From contig JASKMD010000026.1 of assembly GCA_030144725.1 (NCBI GenBank), positions 2,122,052 through 2,186,051 on the forward strand: 64,000 nt of DNA. Direction: 5' to 3'. This document shows positions 38,001-48,693 of this stretch, one piece after another. Origin of the DNA: Haematococcus lacustris. Lineage: Eukaryota; Chlorophyta; Chlorophyceae; Chlamydomonadales; Haematococcaceae. Position numbers and translations under genes: made by a program. Every line of letters begins with the position of its first letter. The stretch's first letter is position 1. A model generated the notes under the pieces. The model did no database searches, was not told where the DNA came from, and saw nothing but the letters and a program-made list of their open reading frames with translations.

Positions 38001-40250
38001 ACAGCCCATTAACACTATTTGAATCAGGCCACTAGTGGTCCCTAGTGGTAACTACTGGTCCGGCTTAAATGGAGGCCCTAGTGAGGGACAAGGGGGCTGT
38101 TAGTTTTGATCTGCAGGTGGTGGAGGGGATGAAATGGGTGTCACGCCAACACTACGGTCGGGAGAGGGGATGGGCGGTGTTCCTAGGAGCGGGCCCGCAA
38201 CAATCCCTAGGGCCTAGTAATGTAATTAGGTTGTTAGCCTTATATCACTCCATGATTCTCCCGTGGAACCCAAGGCCTAGGCTACAAGCGGCTGCGAGAC
38301 AAGCCACCCAAGGGCTAGCAGCAGCAACAACAACAGCAGGTGGTGGCGGTGGTAGTGGTGGTGGTGGCATCAAGAGGGATGATGGTGTCTTGGCTACAGC
38401 TGCTGGTGGGTGGTGGTATGGCAGCTGCCCCTGGTGGTATGGCAGCTGCTGGTGATGGTGGTATGGCAGTGAGAGATGGTGGTATGGCAGTGAGAGATGG
38501 TGGTATGGCAGTGATGGTGGTATGGCAGTGGTGGTATGGCAGCTGCTGGTGAGGTTGGTTGGTAGCTGCTCTGGGTCCCTGCACATGGTATGCACAACGC
38601 CCCAACTCTAACTTCGCTCCATTGCAACTCTGACTTCGCACCAACGCACATCCACTTCGTAACACAACCAGATATATATAACCGGAACGCTTTTTCACCG
38701 TATCGCTCGGCGGGCGTGGAGAATGGCGTGCAAACACATCTCAGTGGCTTTTCACACTCCGTGTAAACCTTCGTGTAATTGCCCAGTTAAAGCAACACAT
38801 GCGTGAAGGGCCATACTGACGGCTGGCATCAGCAAGGAGGCATCTCCGCTAAGGGACTTGCAATATCACTGCATTTACATTGCAATCAAAAGCATCTCAC
38901 GCATGCAATACATTTGCCATGCAGGGAAACTTCAACCGTTGGAATGAACATACATCGTAGCTGTGTGTCAGCCAATGACTCAACCATTGCCATCAGTATG
39001 CATACATATCCTTGCAGACAGGTACATTTGTGGGAAAGCACCAACTGCATCATCCTCATCAAAGGAGCCACTGATGGGACATGCACAGGAGGCAATCACG
39101 TGTTACTGTTGGAAGCAGTCAGGGTCCGTGTCATGCACTCAAACCGTGAACATGCATGCATCCTTTCCTGCTTTGGGTGTCGCAACCGTTCTTTTAGACA
39201 TGGGTCCATACAGGAACAACATTTGTTGCAGATTATATTCTTAGCAGGGAGTGTGACCTAAAGGGGACTGGCATGGCAGTGCTTGATGTCCGCATGCATC
39301 CATGGGCCATGCATGGCTCACACTTCCTTCACACATTCACATGGCACGCTCACATGCATGCTTGCTGTAACATATATGCTGTATTTTCACACGATTCTGC
39401 ATCATTTGCGGTGTGTATGTGTTACGATGTGAACGGTGTGAACACATTCATAATGCTACAACCCCAGCTTGCTGTACTGCACACTGAGATCACACTAAAT
39501 GAGAGCACATCACCGGACTGACCTTCTCGGCCAGATGCTCCGGCCATACTGAGTGAACATGCATGCATCCTTTCCTGCTTTGGGTGTCCTTTGGGTGTCC
39601 TTTAGCTAGGTAGCTGGGGTGTGGTCGCCTGAGCGGTTCCCTGACCGCCCTCCTCCCCCCACCCCGCCCCTGCCCCCGCCATTGGCAAGGGAGGGCATGA
39701 TGACCATCGGTCGTGATCATCCTATCTATTGTGTTGCTGTCCTGTGTGCTGCTGCATCACTACAGAGTGGGGCTTGTTGGCCATCGCGTGGAACTTTACC
39801 CGGCAACATCCCGGCTGCACCACCTTCATCACCCGCACTGAACCCACCCCTGCTCCCACCGCTGCACCTTCGACAGTAGGGAACCTCACCTCGATACCCT
39901 TGTCGATACCTTGCCCTATACCTTATCGACACCTCACCTTATCGATACCTCACCTTGATACCCTTGTTTCACTCACCTTGATACCTCCATAGACCTCTCC
40001 CCAAGCCAGGGGCAGGCTGGGTACTGCAGCCAGGAAGAGGATGGCTGCTAAGGTTGGCCTAGGGCGGCAGCACCAAACTAGAGTCATCAACTGTCATGGG
40101 TGCCAGTGGTTGTAGAGTAGTCAATAGTGGAGGGAGGACCAACCGCAGGCCAGAGCCCTGCAGGGGGCTCCGTGCGTGTGGATGAGTGTGGGTGCTGGGA
40201 CTACAAAAAGAGCAATTGATGTAATTTCAGGTTTAGTCAAAGCGGCAAGT
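38001..40250. other. Repeat debris: TnpB/Fanzor-like scrap and short repeats
   Basis: 38268-38325 matches the end of the TnpB/Fanzor-like gene (AGGCCTAGGCTACAAGCGGC, then GACAAGCCACCC). 38399-38560 is a GGTATGGCAG-type repeat. A phrase CATGCATGCATCCTTTCCTG occurs at about 39151 and 39559. I see no convincing gene. Confidence 0.5.
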
Positions 40251-40263
40251 TTTGGCTTTAAGA

Positions 40264-41140
40264 TCAGGGCAGGGGAGTCAGGTACACGGCCTCCACCACT
40301 GCCATCCCACCTGCCCCCACAGGGCCCACCCGGCATGCTGCAGCCACTTGAAGGCTCCGGCTCCATAATGGGCCTGAGCAAGGCGGGGAGGTGGGCAGCC
40401 CAACCCCCTGCACTGCCTGGTCTGCCAGCAGGCGCAGGTTCGCTGTGGGCGACAGGGGGGGCAGGCCTAGCGCAGGTGCAGCCTGCTGGCCTGAACCAGG
40501 CTGCTTCTCAGGGCTGCATGGCTGGGAGGGTGGGGGCCCCAGCACCTGGCCTGAGGGGATAGCGCAGGGCCCGCCAGCTGGGAGGCAGGGCGCAGTTTTG
40601 TAGGGCTGCAGTGGAGGTGAGAGGGAGAATAAGGTCTGGTGCGTCGCTGACAAGTCAGGGTGGGTGGACTGGGAGGGTGGGTCGGAACTGCCAGGGGCCT
40701 TCTCAGGCAAGCAGTTCTGGGCCAGCTGGGCAGGCTGGGCAGGCTGGGTTGAGGGCTGGCGAACAGGCATGTGCTGCTGCACCATACGCAAGGAGAGAGG
40801 GTTTAGCGATGCATGCGTTAAGGAGGCCGGTGACAGCAGCTCTGGTGACCTATGGGGCCTGTTGCAGCCTCCCAGCTGACAACTGCCCTGCCGAGTGTGG
40901 ACGGGGTGCTGGGCAGCTGGGGCGGGTACAGTGTCACTGCCGCACAGGCACCCGGCCTCAGGGTGGTGGGGCGACTGCAGCAGGCGGGTCAAGAGGTTCA
41001 CAGCATCAGGCGGCAGTGCGCCACTCACATGCTGCCTGTTGGCCTGCAGCCAGGACACATCCAACATGGGTGCCAAACGATAGTGACAGCACACTGCTTG
41101 ACTTTGCCAGTCACGCCCACAGTCACGCATCAGCGCTGAC
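40264..41140 (-). CDS. Possible exon of a Ser/Pro/Gln-rich protein
   Basis: A long minus-strand open stretch reads LMRDCGRDWQSQAVCCHYRL, LPPDAVNLLTRLLQSPHHPE and a Pro/Ser/Gln-rich remainder. It could be coding, but GC-rich sequence of this kind often stays open by chance. Its apparent N-terminal extension beyond 41150 is only the antisense of a TnpB/Fanzor-like fragment. No family recognised. Confidence 0.22.
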
Positions 41141-41151
41141 ACCCCCCCCAG

Positions 41152-41563
41152 GCCAAGCCAGCCCACCAAGGGCAAAGGCAAGGCCCAGGGCAAGGCTGCC
41201 AAAGCCAAGCCAGCACCACAGCCAGGCAGGTGGCTGGACAGGGACTGCAATGCAACGCTGAACATGCAGCGCATTGGAGAGAGCAAGTGGCGCCCGCTGG
41301 AGCTGTGCTTCTGGCCAGACCTGGGAGCGCTTACAATTAGTGCATATTTTGTCATGCCAACTCTACGCATAGCCCTGTCACAGGGGTCAGGCAATGCTGT
41401 AGGTGGTAGGCGACCGTGACCATGTGTATGCCATGAATAGGCCATGTGCATGCCATGCGATGGGAACACCACACAGAAAAAACACTGTTTTGTAATGGTT
41501 CACAATGAGTGTGTTCGACTGCAATGAAGGCTCAAGGTTGAGGGCCAAGGTGCTGACACCCCA
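41152..41563 (+). pseudogene. TnpB/Fanzor-like fragment, copy 2, fused to its 3' tail
   Basis: 41152-41331 matches the linker and WLDRDCNATLNMQRIGE block of copy 3. The coding part then breaks off at GGGAGCGCT and jumps into the conserved 3' tail (41331-41563), losing about 130 bp in between. Dead copy. Confidence 0.7.
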
Positions 41564-41564
41564 C

Positions 41565-42680
41565 ACGCAGCCTAAACAACCTACCAGTGATATTGATGAA
41601 CACCCCACACCTAGCCAAATAACCTACCAGCAATATCGGCATACTAGCAGCTCAGGCTCATCTGCCAGCAAGCATGAGGTCAAGTACGTCTTACGTCAGC
41701 ACCTAGCTGTCACTTGGCTGAAGGTCAGCCTAGGCCTGCAGCGGACTGCGCCTACCTTGGCAAAGTCCTTAAGGGCCAGGGAGGCTTGCCCCTCACGCGC
41801 GCACATCGTCTGCAGGGCGGCCACCTGCACACACACCCCGCACCACCGGCCTAGTGCGCAGCTGTGGCGGTAATCACCCACTTGCTCATTGCATTCAACT
41901 TTGCAGCAGCAGCAGCAGCGAGGGTGAGCCTAAACATGCTTCAGGCTTGCACCAGCGGATGGCGACCTGAACCCAACCAGAGCCTAACGTGTAGGCTGTG
42001 GAAGCTGAGGCTCGGGTTCAGGAAACAAAGGGAACTAGAGATGAGTTATGGTGTTTGTGCCTGCCAGCAAGAGCTGCGGGCCATGGCTGCTCTCTGTGCT
42101 AGTACTGCCATGGGCACCAGGTTTCGACAGTGACAGTGACAGTGACGCTGAACGCTAGGCACACCACATGCATGACCTGGCACGGGGGCCCAAATGGCTC
42201 AACCACAATTAGCGCGAACCCACACACCTTCTCAATAGCTAGGGGTCAAGCTGGCTCTACTCAAGCTATCATAGCTAGACGGCGCAGTCTCTAAGACCTG
42301 GGCCAAGTGACCCCACCTGCTGCTGCAAGCGAGCGTGCTCAGCCAGACAGCCATCCAGCGCTTGTTGCATGTCGTTCAGCACCAGTGACTTGCGGGCACG
42401 GCAACGTTGGGCCGCCTCCCTGTTCCTCTCCCTCCTGCAGCCAGAGCCCCAAGCGAGCTGGTGCCAACACTGGTGCCAATACTGGTGCTACTGGTGTTCC
42501 CTAGTGGTCCACTCCAATGCAGACCCTGGTGAGGGTTGAGGGGCTGACGCACACAGAGCCAAAGCCCAAAGCCAGCCAGCAGGTCACGCTGTAAGGAGCA
42601 GGCCGGAGTGCCCTTTGCCCTTTAGTCGGAGTGCCCTTTGGGAGTGCGAGAGTGAGTGACATCGCCTCTCTATAACTAGG
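41565..42680. other. 5' region of TnpB/Fanzor-like copy 3; exons not resolved
   Basis: Short open blocks bordered by possible splice sites occur (for example 41690-41800, SLRAREACPSRAHIVCRAA, and 42320-42380, SQTAIQRLLHVVQHQ). Stops intervene and I could not build an N-terminal half in phase. It may contain the decayed upstream exons. Confidence 0.3.
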
Positions 42681-42747
42681 TATCAGCAGGTGATAGTAGA
42701 TCCACCTGGGACGCGGTGTGGGAGGTGTACCTGGACCCCAGGTGGCC

Positions 42748-43800
42748 ACCTGGGACGTGGTGTGGGAGGTGTACCTGGACCCCAAGTGGGCAGAGCAGCG
42801 GCTGAGGCTGTACGGAGCCCAGGACCGGACACTGGTGCAGTTTTTCAAGAAGGTGAGGGCGGGTGGGTGGGTGGGTGGGAGGGTTATGTATTGAGATGTG
42901 GTGGGTTGGGCATGAAGTGAAAGAGTAGTTGACTATGTCATGCCTAGTCTGTGCCATCATGTCAGCCACCATGTGTGTGCCTTGTGTGCATGGCTGCAGT
43001 TGGAGGAGGACATGGCGGAGGTGTCCATGGAGCGCCATGGGCATGCCAAGCAGCTGGTAGTCTTCTTTGGGGCAGCTAGCATTGGCACAGCGGGTGGGTG
43101 GGGTGCTGATGCGGTGTTGCGGGCCTGCTGCAAGGTGGTGTGCAGGGCCAGGGGGACAGATCAGCGGCGAGGTAGGGTGGTGCTTGTGGATGAGCACCGC
43201 ACCACCCGGGTCAGCTCAGCTGTGAATGGCCAGCAGCCCTGTGAGAGGCAGCTGAACAAGCGCAAGGCCACCAGGCCTGCAGGCTGGAAGCCCCCAGCAG
43301 GGCAGGTGGAATCACGCCTGCTGCGCCCAGCACGGAGCCAGCAGCGTGACCAGCCAGTGCGGGGCATGATGTGGTGCCCAGTAGTGCCCCCCCGCAAGCC
43401 CCCACAGGACCCACACAGCAGCCAGGCAGCCACACCGGCAGCAGCCTCAGAGCCTGGGCCCAGCACTCCCCTGCCAGCCAAGCGCAGCAAGCGCACCAAG
43501 GCTGAGCCAGAGACAGCTGAGCCAAGCCAGCCCACCAAGGGCAAAGGCAAGGCCCAGGGCAAGGCTGCCAAACCCAAGCCAGCACCACAGCCAGGCAGGT
43601 GGCTGGACAGGGACTGCAATGCAGCGCTGAACATGCAGCGCATTGGAGAGAGGAAGTGGCGGCCGCTGGAGCTGTGCTGGTGGCCAGACCAGGGAGCGCT
43701 GCCAGCCAAGGGCAAGGAGTACCCTGGCCTGGGCTACAAGCGAGTGCGAGACAAGCCACCCAAGGCCCAGCAGCAGCAGCAGCCTGCTGAGGCACAGTAG
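42748..43800 (+). CDS. TnpB/Fanzor-like RuvC nuclease, C-terminal half (copy 3)
   Basis: Two phase-matched exons: about 42748-42852 (TWDVVWEVYLDPKWAEQRLR ... QFFKK) and 43000-43800 (LEEDMAEVSMERHGHAKQLV ...), stop 43798-43800. The second carries VVFFGAASIGT, RVVLVDEHRTTRVSS (the usual position of the TnpB/Fanzor zinc-ribbon lead-in), a degenerate cysteine pair (QQPC, MMWCP), a long Pro/Ala/Lys insert and WLDRDCNAALNM, which resembles the RuvC-III motif DRDxNAAxNI. It ends GLGYKRVRDKPPKA and polyQ. The family is a set of RNA-guided DNA nucleases carried by mobile elements. The RuvC-I Asp region is not visible, the zinc ribbon lacks two cysteines, and a 43-bp tandem duplication at 42702-42786 disturbs the 5' part. 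Likely a decayed or partial copy. The family call is from motif memory only. Confidence 0.55.
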
Positions 43801-44062
43801 TGTGTGCCCCCCCCCCCATTGGAGCTGTTGTCAGCTTACAATTAGTGCATGTTTTGTCATGCCAACTCTACGCATAGCCCTGTAACAGGGGTCAGGCAAT
43901 GCTGTAGGTGGTAGGCGAACGTGACCATGTGTATGCCATGTATAGGACATGTGCATGCCATGCGATGGGAACTCCACACAGACAAAAACACTGTTTTGTA
44001 GTGGTTTACAATTTGTGTGTTCGACTGCAATGAAGGCTCAAGGTTGAGGGCCAAGGTGCTGT
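43801..44062 (+). other. Conserved 3' tail of the TnpB/Fanzor-like element, copy 3
   Basis: Shares about 230 bp with 41331-41563 and the first 130 bp with 24508-24652. Contains CCCTGTAACAGGG (TGTAA at 43881-43885, inside a small hairpin), so it may be the mRNA 3' UTR. Similarity stops abruptly at GGTGCTG (about 44062), which probably marks the element's right end. Confidence 0.6.
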
Positions 44063-44074
44063 AAGGAGCTGGCG

Positions 44075-44719
44075 TCACGCGAACACCCACCGTTCCACGC
44101 GAACAACAGGGTCGACAGGGCTCCGCCTGCACCTCTTCTTGGCCGCTTGAGTTGGAGCTGCCATAGACGCACTGGGGCCCAGAAGACTGCTCCTGCCTCG
44201 CTGCCCTTGGCTCACCCCTTCACTATCGCAGCCGCTGAGCCCATGGCCTGCCAACAGCACAGCTTGCGAACCTGCTGCAGCCTCTCCCAGCGACATAGGC
44301 TGCTGCCCCGAGCTGTGGGCAGGCGGGGGCCAGGGAGTCATGGCTGCTGCAGAGAACGCTGTGTTGCTGGACGTGTCATGCCGGGCACCTATGGTCACCT
44401 GGCTGTCTGCAGAAGCAGCTCCGTGAGCAAAGCTGTGCAGTGCGGCTGCTGAGGTGTTGGAGGCTGGAAGGATTGCTGACATGCTGCATTGCATGGGATG
44501 CAGGGTTGTGAAGCGTGGTCTGCCAGCATCTGCTTTGGGTGCATGGCCTAGTGGGCAAATGTCAGCGGGTGGCCATTCATTTCTGATTGGCTGCTGTTGG
44601 GCACGACCTAGCTGCCTGTCACAGCTTCCAGGGACGGTGGTAAGGTTTGGCATGCATGGATCAGCCACCTGCATCAGACATGCAGTTTTGGTCAAAGCAA
44701 CCTCATAACTACCGCACAC
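44075..44719 (-). CDS. Possible coding exon, unknown
   Basis: Minus-strand open stretch reading SMSAILPASNTSAAALHSFA, ARHDTSSNTAFSAAAMTPWP and ending AKKRCRRSPVDPVVRVERWV. The basic end is gene-like. No domain is recognised and the opposite strand is also open. Confidence 0.22.
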   Translation of the reverse strand: MCGSYEVALTKTACLMQVADPCMPNLTTVPGSCDRQLGRAQQQPIRNEWPPADICPLGHAPKADAGRPRFTTLHPMQCSMSAILPASNTSAAALHSFAHGAASADSQVTIGARHDTSSNTAFSAAAMTPWPPPAHSSGQQPMSLGEAAAGSQAVLLAGHGLSGCDSEGVSQGQRGRSSLLGPSASMAAPTQAAKKRCRRSPVDPVVRVERWVFA

Positions 44720-45685
44720 TCCTTATACTCCTTACTCAGAGTCATCAGGGTTGCCCCTCCCCAGCTGGCATTATAGTCATGTTTATGACTGCACCCGTCA
44801 AACAAATTGTACAGCCGCGAACAGCTATAGACAGAAAAGTAGATGCAGACAAAATACAGATGCAGACAGCTCTACAACAACCAGGTTTGGCGCCAGCACC
44901 CTCCGGCGGCGGCTCCCTGCTACACGGTGTCCCTGCTACTGACCTGGGACGGTTGATCTCGTGCTCTCTTTGTCTGTATCGCTTGCATCGCAGTGCGGCT
45001 CCTAGCTTCGGCTACTTCGCGGGCGGGGCGGGGGCTTGCGGGTGCAAGCCGCGGAAGGGACAAATCCACGGGCGCGGTGGATGGCTCAGTGGATGCTACC
45101 TGACCATGTGCAGCAAGGGCAAGCGCCGTGCCGTGTCCCTTCGTCACTGGGCCGCGTCACAAGGGCCCAAGGCCGGGTCTATACTCACGAGTCAGAAGGA
45201 TGGTTGCCCTCGATGCTATGCCCATCAGCAGCTGGAGAGATGAAGGGCGGTGTGTTAATAGCAAGCCATCTCCGTCTGTCCCTTGATGTTGACAGAGGGT
45301 AAGCAGCGCGTAGAGAACTGGCTTGAGAAGATATCTCGTCGGCTTGGTGCGTGCTGCACTGCGCGCGCAAATTGTATGCCAGTTCCTGACGCGCTGCCTA
45401 TGCCTACACTCTGAGGCGAAGTGATGACGGAGTGCGAGAAAGGGACCCAGAGATGCTAGGAGTGCGGAGTACTGACGTTTGAAAACGACGGTACATGCTC
45501 CGGCGGCTTGCGCGCATGCTTTGATTCTTCATGTCACATCATGACAAACGGCAGCGCAAATACCCTATTCAGGATGCTAAACGATTTTGCCTGTGAGGAG
45601 TCTTACCAGATGCAGCTTCATCACTTTAGCTTCATCGGTCGCACCCTTGATAGCTACAAACCCCATCCCGATAGCACATTCACCA
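44720..45685. other. No recognisable gene
   Basis: Mixed-composition sequence without a supported ORF or repeat. Confidence 0.4.
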
Positions 45686-46657
45686 GGTCACCCCCGCCAT
45701 TGGCTGCACCCCCGTGGCTCAAGAGATACCTTTCTTACTCATTTCTGCACGGATGAGGCCGCCGATTGGTGCGATGAGCTGCTTATGGCCTAACTAGAGT
45801 GCAGCCAGCCCCAACGATTTGCCGGGTGGCTGGCCCCAACCCGCGACGGACAATTCAAATTTTCAGGTCAGCACGCGACAGTGCTGCTGCGTCCCAGCAC
45901 GCATCGAAACCATCTCCCAAGCTGGGGGCGTGACCGCGACGGCGGATTGCTGATGAACCTGTGCCATGTGCAAGCTGCTGCCAAGTTGCGAAATTGCAGG
46001 TTGCAGGATGCTCTGATCATTGATGCCTGTGACTTCCGAGCAACCACGCGCAGCAAGAATTGGTCAAAAACATGTAGGAACTGAGCTGGGAAAAAGTTGA
46101 CCGCCCACTCATGAAACGGCCCAAACATGATGACATCGCGCTTCTGTCCTGATTAGACGTTAGAAGCCCACACAAGGAGCAGCACAGAACTGGCAGTTTA
46201 CCATTTGACGTCCTGGTTGGACTCTGAAAAATTGTCAAGAAAGTAAAAAAACATAAAAAACTGACATGGGGTGACGCGACACGAGTTGCACGCTGTTGTG
46301 GTGCAAGGACAGCCCAAAGGCCATACCAGCACTCTCAAGCATATCAACAGCACTAGAAGGGGGGTCCTTCGCCCGACAAGAAATCCTGCGCCCGACAAGA
46401 AATTTAAACATTTGAAAAGCTGGGCCGCTGAGCGCGATAGCTGTTCTCTGACCACAGCCCCACTAAGCAGGCCATTCCCGGCACAATGCGACCAGAATTC
46501 TCAACACCCCCGCCCGCCCCGGCACAGGTGCACATCAGCCCGAGCAGCCCGCTAGCCTCGCGCTCGTGAGCTGCACAGCCCTGCGCAAGAATCGCTGAAA
46601 AACTCTTAAAGATCAGTCGGATAGTTATCAGGGGTGCAGCCAATGGCGGGGGTGACC
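45686..46657. mobile_element. GGTCACC-terminus DNA transposon (972 bp)
   Basis: Left end GGTCACCCCCGCCATTGGCT, right end its complement (perfect over at least 25 bp). Flanks ACCA and ACCA indicate a 4-bp target duplication. No transposase recognised. Same family as 24281-24503. Confidence 0.8.
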
Positions 46658-46809
46658 ACCAGCAGTCCACTTGGCTCCCTATCAAAAGCAACAGCTTGAT
46701 GAACAGCTGAATTGGACTATTTGGGATTAGCTACTATGGGTGGTTGCACTGCAACTTGCAGGCCCAGCCAGCGCCGGTGCATGACATACGACAGCCTCCA
46801 TAACCATAA

Positions 46810-47736
46810 GGTCACCCCGGCCATTGGCCATGCCAATCCGTGACAGGCCTGCCGCTCACACCACGCGCTAGTGAAGGGTAGCTGAGACTATCGCGGTAAG
46901 TCACGCGCGCTAAAACTCGCGTTTTAGACTGAAGCCTTGTACTTGATCACCGCCCGCCACCAGGTCGAAACTTGAGATAGCGCAAACAAGCAGCTACCCA
47001 CCTACAAGAACAGGATGGCGAGGCGCTCCGTGGCGTCCGTAGCAAAGTTCGCACTATAGAGGCAGGCTCGTAGTGCGCCGCAGGCCATCGCAGTGAGCCG
47101 TGCTACCACGCCATTTCACTACACTACGAGACTGAGTCACGCCACTAGGTGCAAGCTGGGTGCATGGCACTGTCATTTTTTCCGTGGCGTCCGCGGCGCC
47201 CGCCACAATGGAGGTTTCCGGCACTGCCACTGCCACTACTTACAAGCTTGGCACGTATCGCTTTATGGCGTTCCAGGAGGGCGCGGCGTCGGGGTCCAGG
47301 ATGGCCCATCGCAAGGTTGAACGAAGCCCCGAAATGATGGGGTCTAGGCTTCAGCAGAGTGCACGGTAGCGAATTAAAGTCCACGCACGGTGCTGCTGCC
47401 ACCTGAGTGAGATGCTCTGCTTGCTTGGAGGGAGGGTTAGGCAGGTCTCGCGCCAGGTGTCAGGAAGGGCCCGGGCCATGAGGGGTCCCGACCCAACCCA
47501 GGGAATCTTGCGCTTCGACCTGCGACCCACGTACGGTCGCACCCCGTTGAGCCCCAGGTTGCAGCGAGCGACCATGTTCACAGTCCGCGGGAATGGCGGG
47601 CGGAGTGATCTGGGAGGCTTAGCGCGCGTGTTTTAGCGCGCGTGACTTACCGCAATAGCCTTCGCTACCCTCCACTAGCGCGTGGTGTGAGCGGCAGGCC
47701 TGTCACGGATTGGCATGGCCAATGGCCGGGGTGACC
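46810..47736. mobile_element. GGTCACC-terminus DNA transposon with ~105-bp inverted repeats (927 bp)
   Basis: Left end GGTCACCCCGGCCATTGGCC. Inverted arms 46810-46916 and 47628-47736 are nearly identical, including CACCACGCGCTAGTG and AAGTCACGCGCGCTAAAA. Flanks (ATAA, TGAA) do not form a clean duplication. The central 700 bp has short ORFs on both strands that I do not recognise. Related to the 45686 element by its outer 20 bp only. Confidence 0.85.
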
Positions 47737-48450
47737 TGAAGGTGCGTAACCTTGTGCAGGGTTTCGCCAAACCGTGCACAGGGTTTCAACTGGCTCAGCC
47801 CCTAGGTGGCAGTCAAGCCAGTTCCTGACCGTGTGTCACAGCCATGATTGTGACCGTGCGAAATGCGTGACATGAGATATGCCATGCAAGCTAGGCAAGC
47901 GGTTGAACATCACAACAACATGGAAGCTTGTATGGCTGATCTGATGACATGGCAGAAGTGGTTAGTGGCGGCTTGCATATGTTTGAATAAGTTAACTTGC
48001 ATGCTTGCATGGATTGTGGGTATTTGTAGTGTTTGGGATGCTGCGGCGGCAGCTTTGAAGACCCCTTGGTATACTGTAACACCGACCAGCAGCCAGCTGT
48101 AATCACTGGCACTAAGCCTGGAGGGTCTTCACAGCTCACCGCCTGCACTGAAGGCCGCCGCCATTTGGTGACGGGTATCAGCAGTCGTTCGTGGGTCTTT
48201 GCCTCTACTCACGCTCTCTGTTCTCACCGCATTCTTCAAAGCTCATTGCCCCGGTGGAGGTCGTAATCGCCTCCGGCTAGTGACAGGCGTACGCCTGGGC
48301 GCTAGCAATCGCATCTTGGCTGCAGTCTGTACACACCGGGGTGTGCAGGTTGTGGCCAATTGGCATTCGTCGGTGCGCGACTAACCACCGCCAGCACCGC
48401 CGCCGCTGTTGATTTTTCGCTCCGCTCACCACTGCCTGCTGCGGTGCTGA
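47737..48450. other. 5' flank/leader of element C
   Basis: No gene. 47755-47840 contains GTGCACAGGGTTT...GGCTCAG...CCTAGG...GACCGTGTG, a block that recurs at 56898-56960 just past the element C ORF. I could not identify an LTR or primer-binding site. A TGA at 48448-48450 bounds the element C frame. Confidence 0.4.
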
Positions 48451-48693
48451 CGCGAGGTGGCTGAACGCTACGCCTTTCGTGCGGCCACTTTGGCCCGCCG
48501 TCTGGAGGAGCAGTACAGTGCAGCTAACAACCCTGTCTTCAGCCCTCATCCACCTACGGCACGTTCGCCACCGGCGCCCTCCCCTGCCATTCTTGCCAGC
48601 TCCGTTGACGGCATCTCCCTTCCCTCGCCCCCTTCGAGCGCAGCATCAGCTCCTACACCCGCGTCTACTCGCACACCTCGTGTTAAACCAGCC

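Noticed and set aside
40264..41472. 402-codon minus ORF taken as one protein
   Set aside because: Its first ~110 codons are antisense to the TnpB/Fanzor-like fragment and its tail. Only 40264-41140 is kept, as a weak possibility.
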